Shown piece after piece: positions 34,277-42,026 of a DNA stretch of 64,000 nt. Under the pieces are notes generated by a model. That model ran no database searches and was not told the origin of the DNA. It saw nothing but the letters and a program-made list of their open reading frames with translations. This DNA is from Candidatus Promineofilum glycogenicum (GTDB lineage Bacteria > Chloroflexota > Anaerolineae > Promineifilales > Promineifilaceae), in assembly GCA_016707605.1 (NCBI GenBank), contig JADJHJ010000026.1, positions 1 to 64,000 of the forward strand, read 5' to 3'. The translations under genes and the position numbers were made by a program. Every line of letters begins with the position of its first letter. Position 1 is the stretch's first letter.

Positions 34277-35755
34277 ATGGTCAAACACCGTTCACGCTTA
34301 GCCATGGCCGGTCTCGTTGTGGCGCTGGGTTGGCTAATGGCTTGTGATTCACGGGCCGAGCCTCCCACCCCGGTTGCGCTTGTGCCAACCGTCGCGCCGT
34401 CGCCGGCCGCCAGCGTCACCCCGCCGCCGACACCACAACCCACCGCCACCACCCTGCCGACCGCTACGAATTTGCCCCAACCCACCGCCACGCTCGTTCC
34501 CACGCCACTGCCGACAGCCGGGCCGTTGCCGGCGGGCTGGCAGTGGTATGAGAACACCACCTTCGAACCGGCCGAATTTCGCATCGCCTACCCCAAAACG
34601 TGGACTGTGTGGTTGGACATCCGGGGAAGTAGGATCCAACCGACGATTGGCATTGTCTATCAGGCCACCTTCCAGTCGCCGGAGACGGGTTCATCGGTGG
34701 TTCTCGACATCTGGGAGCTTCGCGGGCGGCGAGATGAAGACCTGCTGCAATGGGTCAATACCGATCCGAGCCGGTCCGTTTTCGACAGAGTCGATGAGCC
34801 GTTAACCTATAACGCCACCGTCCTGGGCCGGCCGGCTGTCTTCCATTACCACCCCGCCCGCTGGGGAACGAACGATTTTGCCGTGACCCTATTTGTGACC
34901 GGGCAGCACCGCTATCGTGCCACTTTCCACAGCGGCTCGTCGCCGGTGACGGAAGCGGAGCCTCAAATCTACCGGACGATGCTGGAAAGTTTGCAGGTTT
35001 TTGGCCAGCCGGACGGGCTGACGGAGATTCCAACCGGTTGGGAAGTGGGCGCGGGGCTGGTCATCGACACGCGGCCGATTGAGACGGCCGCCGGCGAGCT
35101 GGTTGACCTGGCCGCGGCCCCTCTTCTCCCCTTGGGAGGGCTGGCGGGCATTATCGAGAGCGCGCAAGCGGAGCCGCACACCTACCGAATCGTCCTGGTA
35201 ACAGACACCGGCGAAACCTACATCATCCGCCGCGAATCGTGGCGCGTCCACTTCCGCGGCCAGCCGATCGACTCCTGGTGCAACGCCAACGTCGTCAATC
35301 CGCCGCCGCAGCCAGGCGAGCGCGTCACCGTCACCGGCCGGCTCATCGCGCCCAATGAGGTGGTGGCCGGCAGCATCACCATCGAGCGCGACGGCGTGAC
35401 GCAGACGTGGTGCAGCGAGACGCTGATCGAGATCGCCCCTTATTGGGGGGAAGGGAATGGCTTTCCGACCAACGCCGTCGTCTCCGCCGTCGACGTGCCC
35501 CACCTGTGGCTGCGCGGCCCGCTGCAGACGATGGTCGGGCTTCTCACCGACGACGCGGAGCCGCCGCTCCTGCCCGCCGCGTGGCAGCCCTATGCCGACC
35601 GCACCGCGCTGGTTTATGGCCCTGTTAACCCCGAAAACCGGCACATGGAGGTCAAAGAAGTCTACGTGCAAGATGGGCCGTGTGACGTGACGCCATCAAC
35701 GACCCACTGCCCGCACTGGTTGCAGATCTTGCCTGAGATTCCCCAATCCGATTGA
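34277..35755 (+). CDS. Secreted lipoprotein of unknown function
   Basis: This 492-residue protein has a lipoprotein signal (MAGLVVALGWLMAC) and a long Pro/Thr linker (residues about 30-85). A globular region begins at WQWYENTTFEPAEFRIAYPK, which resembles the PsbP/YbjN-like stress domains of surface lipoproteins. The second half (about 250-492) has beta-rich text such as ERVTVTGRLIAPNEVVAGSI, reminiscent of an OB-type fold, with Cys pairs WCNANV/WCSETL and CDVTPSTTHCPHW that could form disulfides. The family is not recognised. Its ATG lies six bases after a TATAAT, so the mRNA is predicted leaderless. Confidence 0.75.
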   Translation: MVKHRSRLAMAGLVVALGWLMACDSRAEPPTPVALVPTVAPSPAASVTPPPTPQPTATTLPTATNLPQPTATLVPTPLPTAGPLPAGWQWYENTTFEPAEFRIAYPKTWTVWLDIRGSRIQPTIGIVYQATFQSPETGSSVVLDIWELRGRRDEDLLQWVNTDPSRSVFDRVDEPLTYNATVLGRPAVFHYHPARWGTNDFAVTLFVTGQHRYRATFHSGSSPVTEAEPQIYRTMLESLQVFGQPDGLTEIPTGWEVGAGLVIDTRPIETAAGELVDLAAAPLLPLGGLAGIIESAQAEPHTYRIVLVTDTGETYIIRRESWRVHFRGQPIDSWCNANVVNPPPQPGERVTVTGRLIAPNEVVAGSITIERDGVTQTWCSETLIEIAPYWGEGNGFPTNAVVSAVDVPHLWLRGPLQTMVGLLTDDAEPPLLPAAWQPYADRTALVYGPVNPENRHMEVKEVYVQDGPCDVTPSTTHCPHWLQILPEIPQSD

Positions 35756-35761
35756 TTGGAA

Positions 35762-35790
35762 TTGCCGGCTAACCGAGTCGTCGCTATTCT
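35762..35790 (+). promoter_or_regulatory. Leaderless promoter of zinc-ribbon gene
   Basis: TTGCCG (35762-35767), 17 bases, TATTCT (35785-35790), then six bases to ATG 35797. Confidence 0.6.
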
Positions 35791-35796
35791 CATCCT

Positions 35797-36027
35797 ATGG
35801 ACGCCCAACAACCCGATGGGAAAAGCGGCCGGCCGGCGAGCGAGCAAGGACCTGGACGCCGCTGGTGGCAAACGACGCAGCCGTCGCGCGGCGACGAATG
35901 TCGCCTTGTCCCGCGCGATGGCCTGGTGTGTCCATCCTGTCTGCTCGGCGCGCTGCATTTCAACGGCCTCTTCCAGTTGATCTGCGACACATGCGGGCGC
36001 GTGGCCGAGGCGGGCGTCTTCACCTGA
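35797..36027 (+). CDS. Small zinc-ribbon protein
   Basis: This 76-residue protein has two CxxC knuckles in its second half: CPSCLLGAL and CDTCGRVAE, 20 residues apart, as in zinc ribbons. The first half is charged and low in structure (SGRPASEQGPGRRWWQ). It could be a nucleic-acid or protein adaptor. The position of a promoter just upstream and a predicted leaderless start support that it is a real gene. It lies 44 bases before the next lipoprotein start and may be co-transcribed with it. Confidence 0.65.
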   Translation: MDAQQPDGKSGRPASEQGPGRRWWQTTQPSRGDECRLVPRDGLVCPSCLLGALHFNGLFQLICDTCGRVAEAGVFT

Positions 36028-36070
36028 TAGGTTGTGGCGCGGCCGTGGGCCGCGCTCTGTGGGGTGCTTT

Positions 36071-36895
36071 GTGCGTCACATTCATACTGCTACCGCCTGG
36101 CTTCTCTTCACCGGGGCGTTGCTCGCGCTGGCCGCCTGTGCGCGCGGCGGGCTGCCGGCGGATGATCCCCTGCTGGCCTCGCGCTGGCTGATCACGTCGC
36201 TCAGCGACGCCAACGGCCGCCACTCCATTCCCACCGCGCCCATCCCGTACCTGGAGATAGACGAAGAAAGCCTCTGGTTTCACAATGGCTGCAACGGCGC
36301 CGGTGGCTTCCTGGACATCGAGGATGGTCAGATGGCGGTCGAAATGGGCGTCATCCGCGGCGTTGGTTGCTCCGCGCACTTCGACGCGGCCGAGGCCCTG
36401 CTCGACGCCGTGATCGACTCGATGCCCGGCTGGTCGGCCTATACCCTGCCAGGGGACGAGCTGGCCATCCAATTCCCGGAAGGGGAAATCCGCTTCAGCC
36501 GCCTCATCCCGCCCAATCAAGCCGGCCTGCGCGCCTTCCCGCTGCAACGAGCGACAGACGCTGAGCCTACCTATGACGAAGGTAAATGGCTACAGCGCGG
36601 GCCGATCCTGCTGGAAGATGGGTGCCTGCGGGTCGGGGTCTCGGACAGTATGTTCACCAGCTATGTGATCGTGTGGCCGCCGCAGTACGCCGTGGCCTTC
36701 GACGACGAGACAGCTTGGGCGACGTGGAGCGACTGGCGCAACGTCCGGATTGGCGACGAGGTAGTGCTGAGCGGTGGCCGGCTGCTGGAGATCGAACCCT
36801 TGTTAGATGCCGAGGTCTTGCGGTTGGCGAGTATCCCCGACGACTGCCCTGGCCCATATTGGGTGATGGAAGATGTGGAGGTGCTGGAAGAGTAA
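36071..36895 (+). CDS. META-like lipoprotein
   Basis: This 274-residue protein starts at GTG 36071 (an in-frame GTG at 36032 is possible) with the lipoprotein signal LLFTGALLALAAC. Residues about 25-140 look like a META/HslJ-type domain (LASRWLITSL, LWFHNGCNGAGGFLD, MPGWSAYTLPGDEL). The second half is a beta-rich domain (RVGVSDSMFTSYVIVWP, VRIGDEVVLSGG) that I cannot name. It is related in plan to the lipoprotein at 31887-32984 but has the GC-rich composition of the surroundings. Confidence 0.7.
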   Translation: MRHIHTATAWLLFTGALLALAACARGGLPADDPLLASRWLITSLSDANGRHSIPTAPIPYLEIDEESLWFHNGCNGAGGFLDIEDGQMAVEMGVIRGVGCSAHFDAAEALLDAVIDSMPGWSAYTLPGDELAIQFPEGEIRFSRLIPPNQAGLRAFPLQRATDAEPTYDEGKWLQRGPILLEDGCLRVGVSDSMFTSYVIVWPPQYAVAFDDETAWATWSDWRNVRIGDEVVLSGGRLLEIEPLLDAEVLRLASIPDDCPGPYWVMEDVEVLEE

Positions 36896-36909
36896 CACCC
36901 GGCCGCCGG

Positions 36910-38355
36910 TCAACGGGGACGCCGGCGGCGCGCCGTCCGCTCGATGGAGCGTCGGCAACCGGGCGCATAGGCGGGCAGGTACTTTTCCAGGTAGGGCAGC
37001 GCCTTGTGATACCAATTGTTGGCCACAGCCCGCTCGCCGCGCGCCTCGTAGAGCCGGCCCATGTTCTCGTACTCGACGCCAATCAGGTGATCGCCGCGCT
37101 GTTGGCGCAAGGCAATCGCTTCTTCCAGTAACGCCTGCGCCCGTGCGAAGTCGCGCAACTGGATGCAGGCCCGGCCCAGGCCGCTCGTCGCCCCGGCCAC
37201 GATGGGCTGGTCGCCGCTCTGGCGGCTGATGGCCAGACTCTCCTCAAAGCGTGGCAAGGCGACGCGCGGCCGACGCATCACGTTGTAGAGATTGCCCTGG
37301 GTCAGCAGCACTTTAGCCAGGTTGACCTGGTCCTCGGCCGAGCGGAAGTACGACTCCGCGGCGCGGCTCTGCCACAGGGCCAGTGGATAGAGCCGCAACG
37401 AGCGATAGAGAATGGACAGTTGATTGTTGCAGATGGCCTTACCCTTCTCGTCGCGCAAGAGCGTGCGCAGCCCGCTGGAAAGGGACTGGAGCAGCAAAGC
37501 GGCCAGCAGCCGGCCCCGGTCGCGATGGACGTTGCTCATCTCCGACAAGACCCCGGCCAACGGTAGGTAGGCTCTTTCGCGCAACAGCAGAACCGCCGCT
37601 CGCCTGTAAAGGGGCAGGGCCGCTTTATGCTGTTGGTCTTCGCGCAATAGGGTGGCCAGATTGTGCACGGCCCACCCCTGGCGCACGCCCTCGAGCGCCT
37701 GAGCATTGCGGGCCAGCAAGTCGAGCGCCAGGTCGCGGTAGCCATTGCGCGCCAAGGCGAAGCAGATGGCGTCGGTGATCTCGGCCGCCTCGTGCTGTTG
37801 CCCCAGGGCGAAGAGTTGTTCCTGCCAGTAGACCGCTTTGGCCAGCACCCAGCGGTGTAGCTCCGCCGCTTGCGGCAGGTGGGCCAGCACATCAACCAGC
37901 CCACGCAGATGAGCAGCCACGTCGTCTTCAGTCGTGCCGGCCGGCGCAGGATTATCCTCCCCATCCCACAACGCGCCGGACAGAGCCAGGAACTGTTGCC
38001 GGTAAAACCGCTCGGCGTGGGCGTGCATCTGTCGGCGCTGGCCGGGGGTCAGGCCGCGGGCCAGTTCGTCGCGGGCCGCCAGGGCCAGCACGCAGAGTAG
38101 TGCGTCATCGTTCGGCGCGATAAGGATACCGCGGGCCAAACCGGCCCCGATGAGTTCGGCCGTCTGCTCAGCGGACAAGCCCAGGCCGCACAGCTCTAGA
38201 TAGGCCGCGACACCGTCTGTTGCCAGCGGCTCATTGATGACTACCAGATGGGTCAGCGCGTGCTGCTGCTCATGGGGCAGTATCTCGATTTCGGCACGCA
38301 GGGCAGTCGGCCGGGAAGCAGAAGTAGAAGTATCCAGTGGTTGCGCGCCGGCCAT
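36910..38355 (-). CDS. Tetratricopeptide-repeat protein
   Basis: A soluble alpha-helical protein of about 481 residues from ATG 38355; the frame is open to TTG 38466. From about residue 170 to the end it shows TPR-like helix pairs: NLATLLREDQQHKAALPLYRRA, NQLSILYRSLRLYPLALWQSRA, LTQGNLYNVMRRPRVALPRFEE, LGRACIQLRDFARAQALLEEA, YENMGRLYEARGERAVANNWY. The N-terminal third is helical too, like the region before TPRs in NB-ARC/MalT-type regulators, but no ATPase domain is present. It is probably a scaffold, or the remnant of a larger regulator. The basic tail is RRSIERTARRRRPR. Confidence 0.72.
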   Translation of the reverse strand: MAGAQPLDTSTSASRPTALRAEIEILPHEQQHALTHLVVINEPLATDGVAAYLELCGLGLSAEQTAELIGAGLARGILIAPNDDALLCVLALAARDELARGLTPGQRRQMHAHAERFYRQQFLALSGALWDGEDNPAPAGTTEDDVAAHLRGLVDVLAHLPQAAELHRWVLAKAVYWQEQLFALGQQHEAAEITDAICFALARNGYRDLALDLLARNAQALEGVRQGWAVHNLATLLREDQQHKAALPLYRRAAVLLLRERAYLPLAGVLSEMSNVHRDRGRLLAALLLQSLSSGLRTLLRDEKGKAICNNQLSILYRSLRLYPLALWQSRAAESYFRSAEDQVNLAKVLLTQGNLYNVMRRPRVALPRFEESLAISRQSGDQPIVAGATSGLGRACIQLRDFARAQALLEEAIALRQQRGDHLIGVEYENMGRLYEARGERAVANNWYHKALPYLEKYLPAYAPGCRRSIERTARRRRPR

Positions 38356-38469
38356 TGAGCTTTCGAGCGACTCCCGTTCAGCAGGTGACTGTCGCCAGGC
38401 ATTATGGCTGATCCATGCCGGTTTGTCATCAGGAGCAAGCCCCCGATGTCCATCCAAACCTGACAAGGG

Positions 38470-38499
38470 TTGCCGATTGCCGGTCGTTTCCCCTATACT
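38470..38499 (+). promoter_or_regulatory. Promoter upstream of 38-residue gene
   Basis: TTGCCG (38470-38475), 18 bases, TATACT (38494-38499). The predicted start is near 38506, followed by an AGGT and then ATG 38533. Confidence 0.5.
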
Positions 38500-38532
38500 A
38501 TCGGCCTAATCCGCACGTACAGGTAGACGACT

Positions 38533-38649
38533 ATGCGCAAGCTCCTTCAGAACGAACAAGGCCACTGGAACGCCCGGATCATCGCCGGCATCTTCGGCCT
38601 GCTCCAGTTGCGCGCCGCCAACGCCCCGGACGACGCGCCGCTACCATAG
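38533..38649 (+). CDS. Possible 38-residue small protein
   Basis: A short frame from ATG 38533 to TAG 38649, beginning MRKLLQNEQGHWNARIIAGI. The middle (IIAGIFGLLQL) is hydrophobic and could be an amphipathic helix. A good promoter lies upstream and AGGT precedes the start by nine bases. It is followed immediately by a family A repeat. Not assignable to a family; chance cannot be ruled out. Confidence 0.4.
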   Translation: MRKLLQNEQGHWNARIIAGIFGLLQLRAANAPDDAPLP

Positions 38650-38651
38650 CC

Positions 38652-38712
38652 GGTGCATCCCACTTTCTGAAGTGGGTTGCACCTTCCGAAGAAAAAGAAA
38701 GTGCGACGCACG
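38652..38712. repeat. REP-like palindromic repeat, family A
   Basis: A diverged copy: GGTGCATCCCAC, TTTCTGAA, GTGGGTTGCACC, then AAAGTGCGACGCAC after a short A-rich spacer. It lies between the small ORF and the amidohydrolase stop. Confidence 0.75.
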
Positions 38713-38779
38713 GAGAGGGCATCGGCCCCCACAGATCGGGCAAACGGGGCGCGGTGTGAATCTGGATGGTTGGTTTAGT

Positions 38780-40039
38780 TTAGCGTCCGTTCGCCCGATC
38801 GGTGGGGGCCGGTGCGTGGTGGCCGTTGCCGTTGGCGCGGCCGTCGGGGCCGCTCAGCACGTAGCGAGCGGCGGCCTCGGCCATGATGGCCACGCCGTCG
38901 ATCATCGCCCGCTCGTCGAAGTCGAAGCGCGGGTGGTGGTGGGGGAAGCTGGTCGCGTTGCCGTTGCTGCAGCCGACGAAGAAGTAGCAGCCGGGAATCT
39001 CCTGCAAGATGAAGCCCATGTCCTCGGCGGCCATCGTGCGGTGCTCCAGGATGTTGGCCGGCCCCAGCACGCGGACGGCAGCGGCGCGGACGGCGGCCGT
39101 CGGCTCCGGCGCGTTGACCACCGCGGCGACAATAGCCACCGTCTCCATCGTCGCCTTGCAGCCGAAGGCGGTGGCCGTGTGGGTGGCCATCTCCAGGATG
39201 CGCCGGTAGACCATGCGGTGCGATGGCGTGTCGTAGCTGCGCACCGTGCCCTTCAGCACCGCTCGCTCGGGGATGACGTTGAACGTCGTGCCGGCCTCGA
39301 ACGCGCCGATGGAGACGACAATGCTCTCGTGGGGGTTGGTGTTGCGGCTGACGATGCTTTGCAGCGAGACGACGATCTGCGCCGCGGCCAGAATGGGGTC
39401 GGTGCACAGGTGGGGGGCCGCGCCGTGGCCGCCCCGCCCCTCGACGGTGATGGTGAAGACGCTCGACGAGGCCATCGCCGGGCCATCGTTGACCCGCGCC
39501 TGCCCCAGCGACACCGGCGACCAGAGGTGCATGGCCAGGGCCGCATCGGGCCGCGGCTCCTCCAGCGCCCCGTCGGCGATGCAGGCCAGCGCCCCGCCCA
39601 GCCCTTCCTCGGCCGGCTGGAAGAGGAACTTCAGCGAACCGGCCATCTGTGCCTGCCGCGCGGCGAAGATGCGCGCCAGGGCCAGACCCATCGCCACGTG
39701 GCCGTCGTGGCCACAGGCGTGCATGACGCCGGGGTTGAGCGAGACGTAGTCATGGTCGCTCTCCTCCTGCATGGGCAGGGCGTCCATGTCGAAGCGCAGC
39801 AGAACGGTCGGGCCGGGCCGGTCGCCTTCCAGCAGGCCGACGACGCCCGTCTGGCCGATGCCGGTCTGCACCTCCAGCCCCAGGCCGGTCAGCGTCTCGG
39901 CGACGATGGCCGCCGTGCGCGTCTCCTGGAAGCCGAGTTCGGGGTGGCGGTGCAGGTCGCGCCGCACGCGCACCATGTCGTCATAGAGAGCAGTGGCCTC
40001 TTGCTTGAAGCCGAGGGGGAGTATCGTCGGCGCGGTCAT
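38780..40039 (-). CDS. M20-family amidohydrolase (aminoacylase-like)
   Basis: This 419-residue metal-dependent hydrolase is of the M20D type (hippurate hydrolase, N-acyl-amino-acid or indole-acetyl-amino-acid hydrolases). Seen: RRDLHRHPELGFQE near 30, metal-binding MHACGHDGHVAM near 105, LFQPAEEGLGG near 140, the dimerisation domain around EGRGGHGAAPH near 200, and HHHPRFDFDE near the end. It removes an acyl group from an amino acid; the substrate is unknown. ATG 40039 is chosen from family alignment, with AAGGA upstream; ATG 40060, eight bases after a TACAAT, is the alternative. The Gly/Asn/His-rich tail has no known role. Confidence 0.92.
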   Translation of the reverse strand: MTAPTILPLGFKQEATALYDDMVRVRRDLHRHPELGFQETRTAAIVAETLTGLGLEVQTGIGQTGVVGLLEGDRPGPTVLLRFDMDALPMQEESDHDYVSLNPGVMHACGHDGHVAMGLALARIFAARQAQMAGSLKFLFQPAEEGLGGALACIADGALEEPRPDAALAMHLWSPVSLGQARVNDGPAMASSSVFTITVEGRGGHGAAPHLCTDPILAAAQIVVSLQSIVSRNTNPHESIVVSIGAFEAGTTFNVIPERAVLKGTVRSYDTPSHRMVYRRILEMATHTATAFGCKATMETVAIVAAVVNAPEPTAAVRAAAVRVLGPANILEHRTMAAEDMGFILQEIPGCYFFVGCSNGNATSFPHHHPRFDFDERAMIDGVAIMAEAAARYVLSGPDGRANGNGHHAPAPTDRANGR

Positions 40040-40147
40040 AGCGCGGTAATCCTTAATCATTAACAACTATTGTATGCAACCCGCATTAATAGTTGCGTTA
40101 CAGGGCAACAAGCCGGCCGAGTGCGCAGCCTCAGATGCGCGCTCATA

Positions 40148-40486
40148 TCACAGGGTCACAAGGCAATCCAGCGGCGTCCAGCCCTGCCGGCCTTCGGCAT
40201 CGCTCGCCCACAGCCAACCGCTCAATGTCAGTTCGCCGCTAACCACGTCGCCCGGCGTCAGCGGCAGCTCGGCGGCGGTGTAGTCGCGCAGCAGCACGCC
40301 CACATCGCCTTCGACGCGCAGCCAGCTTTCGGGAACCCAGCCGGCGCGGCCATCGGCGGCCGTGGCCCAAACCCAGCCAGGATACTCATCGTCGCGGCGG
40401 CCGAGGGACAGCCGGTCGCCGGCCGCGCCGCGGATGGGATCGGCGTAGACGACCTGCCACGGCTTCACGGCGCGATAGGTGGACAT
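40148..40486 (-). CDS. SH3-like tandem domain protein
   Basis: This 112-residue protein contains two SH3-like (SH3b-type) halves: YRAVKPWQVVYADP through GRAGWVPESWLRV, and VLLRDYTAAELPLTPGDVV through GRQGWTPLDCLVTL. The repeat of ADGRAGWVP and AEGRQGWTP shows the internal duplication. No signal peptide is seen, so it is cytoplasmic. The start codon lies directly beside a family B repeat and has no ribosome site. Probably a small binding protein, function unknown. Confidence 0.75.
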   Translation of the reverse strand: MSTYRAVKPWQVVYADPIRGAAGDRLSLGRRDDEYPGWVWATAADGRAGWVPESWLRVEGDVGVLLRDYTAAELPLTPGDVVSGELTLSGWLWASDAEGRQGWTPLDCLVTL

Positions 40487-40496
40487 GATAGGAAGA

Positions 40497-40664
40497 AACC
40501 ACAGATTACGCAGATTTCACAGATTTGAAGAGGTTTGATCCGCAGATTGGGCAGATTAGGCAGATTTTTAGAACAGAGAATCTCTTTCCGAGAATCTGCC
40601 AAATCTGCCCAATCTGCGGATGATTTCCTCTTCAATCTGTGTAATCTGTGTAATCTGTGGTTAA
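40497..40664. repeat. Long hairpin repeat, family B
   Basis: A nearly complete inverted repeat of about 165 bases. The left arm is made of words such as CCACAGATTACGCAGATTTC and CCGCAGATTGGGCAGATT; the right arm is their complement, ending in GTAATCTGTGG. It fills the space between two same-strand genes and reaches the stop codon of the hydrolase. Confidence 0.88.
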
Positions 40665-41311
40665 GACTCTTTTAGAAACGCCAGTGTCCGCTCCCAGGCC
40701 AGGGCGGCGGCCGGTTCGTTGTAGGCGTCGCTGCGGTCAGGCTCGAAGAACCAGTGGCCGGTGTTGGGATAGTGATGGAACGTCACCGCCCGGCCGGCGC
40801 TGCGTATCGCTTCCTCCATGCCATCGACGTAAGGGCGCGGCTCGAAGTCGTCGTCCGCGGCGAAGTGGCCGAGGTAGGCAGCGTGCGACGTGCTGTAGTC
40901 GGCGTCGCCGGTGCCGTAGAGGATGACGACCTTGCGAACGAGGTCGGGCGCGGCCGAGGCCAACCCCAGCGCGTAAGGCACCCCCATTGAGAAGCCGATG
41001 ACGGCCAGGCCGCGGCCGTTGCTCTGCTCGCTCAGAAACATGGCTCCCGCCGCGACATCGGCCTGGGCCTGCTGGAAACCGCCTTCGCTACTTTCGAGCG
41101 CCTTGACGGCCGCTTCGGCGTCGGGGATGGTATCGACCACTTTGCCGTGGTAGAGGTCGGGGGCGAAGGCAACGAAGCCCTCGGCGGCCAACCGGTCGCA
41201 GAAGGCGCGGATGGTGGCGTTCAGCCCCCACCAGGGGTGAAGGACGAGGACGGGGTCGCCGCTGCCGGCGGGCGGGGTGGCTAGATAGCCGTCGGGCTGG
41301 GTCGTGGACAT
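40661..41311 (-). CDS. Dienelactone hydrolase-family protein with Ser nucleophile
   Basis: This 216-residue alpha/beta hydrolase has the size and order of dienelactone hydrolases: LVLHPWWGLNATIRAFCDRL near 25, PDLYHG near 52, nucleophile elbow GFSMGVPYA near 110, an Asp in the AADDDFEP region near 155 and His in NTGHWFFEP near 190. The nucleophile is Ser, not the Cys of classical dienelactone hydrolase, so it may be a general esterase. ATG 41311 follows AAGGAG. It ends inside the edge of a family B hairpin. Substrate unknown. Confidence 0.88.
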   Translation of the reverse strand: MSTTQPDGYLATPPAGSGDPVLVLHPWWGLNATIRAFCDRLAAEGFVAFAPDLYHGKVVDTIPDAEAAVKALESSEGGFQQAQADVAAGAMFLSEQSNGRGLAVIGFSMGVPYALGLASAAPDLVRKVVILYGTGDADYSTSHAAYLGHFAADDDFEPRPYVDGMEEAIRSAGRAVTFHHYPNTGHWFFEPDRSDAYNEPAAALAWERTLAFLKES

Positions 41312-41321
41312 AGGTTTCTCC

Positions 41322-41666
41322 TTAGGTCTTGTAAGCCTCGCCTTTTTCCATCAGCGCCAGTTCGGCCGCCGTGATGCGCGGCCGTTCGACGAGACGGCCG
41401 GTGACGTACTTGTGCAGGATGCTTGACATCAACGTCTGGTAGGGGATGCCCTCTTCCAGAGCGATAGACTGGAGGGCGGCCAGATCAGCGGTGGTCATGC
41501 GGATGTTGACGCGGCGCTCCTTGCGCAGAGTGGCTGCGGCGGCTGACTGTAAGCGTGCAATGACAGCCTCTTTATCCGCCACTGGTACCCATTCGTCCCG
41601 TTCAAAGGATTCGAGGATTTCGCGTTCTTCGTCATCTAGTTGTGCGGTCAATTCTTTGTCGTCCAT
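41322..41666 (-). CDS. CopG/BrnA-type antitoxin
   Basis: This 114-residue protein has an acidic N-terminus and a C-terminal ribbon-helix-helix DNA-binding motif: RRVNIRMTTADLAALQSIALEEGIPYQTLMSSILHKY. This is the pattern of CopG-type antitoxins in BrnTA-like modules. It follows the toxin-like gene at 41669-41950 with two bases between stop and start, so the order is toxin first. It is likely to bind the toxin and repress the shared promoter. Confidence 0.82.
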   Translation of the reverse strand: MDDKELTAQLDDEEREILESFERDEWVPVADKEAVIARLQSAAAATLRKERRVNIRMTTADLAALQSIALEEGIPYQTLMSSILHKYVTGRLVERPRITAAELALMEKGEAYKT

Positions 41667-41668
41667 CT

Positions 41669-41950
41669 TTATTCCCTTCCTAGGTATTTTCGAGTTGCTT
41701 TTCGACTGGGAATAATGGTCTTTAGAAAGATATGTCCATTCTGTTCAACGAACGGGATCAAATAAGCATAGTCGTCGATTCGAACGACTAGCATTTGCTG
41801 CCCTGGGTACCGCTCCTGATTCGGATGGTCGTATACGTCAAGAATGTCACCTTCACGGATTAGCTGCGCAATTAGATCGAATGACACTCCCCGTATTTCT
41901 ATTAAGGATTGGTTTTTCTCCTCATTCCATTCGATCGTTTCGACGTTCAT
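41669..41950 (-). CDS. BrnT-like toxin
   Basis: This 93-residue protein begins IEWNEEKNQSLIEIRGVSF, close to the start of BrnT ribonuclease toxins (FxWDxxKxxxNxxKHGVxF), and ends with LKTIIPSRKATRKYLG, matching the family's terminal RKATxxE/Y pattern. It pairs with the CopG-type antitoxin downstream. A few family residues differ (the His after K is replaced here by Glu-Ile), so activity is uncertain; it could also be a DUF4258-type protein. The ATG is only two bases after a GATAAT, so the start signal is unclear. Confidence 0.75.
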   Translation of the reverse strand: MNVETIEWNEEKNQSLIEIRGVSFDLIAQLIREGDILDVYDHPNQERYPGQQMLVVRIDDYAYLIPFVEQNGHIFLKTIIPSRKATRKYLGRE

Positions 41951-42026
41951 AGATTATCACAATGTGTGCCTAATGGCAACAAGGCCGCTTGAATTTCCAG
42001 CTAATCTTTAACCCGCCGAAGGCTAA

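Noticed and set aside
34171..40664. Family B repeats as CRISPR or tRNA-like sequences
   Set aside because: Words such as CAGATTACGCAGATT repeat irregularly and form one hairpin; no acceptor stem, anticodon loop or spacer structure.
41669..41960. Leaderless promoter for the BrnT-like gene
   Set aside because: A GATAAT lies only two bases before the ATG, which would put the transcript start inside the coding region.
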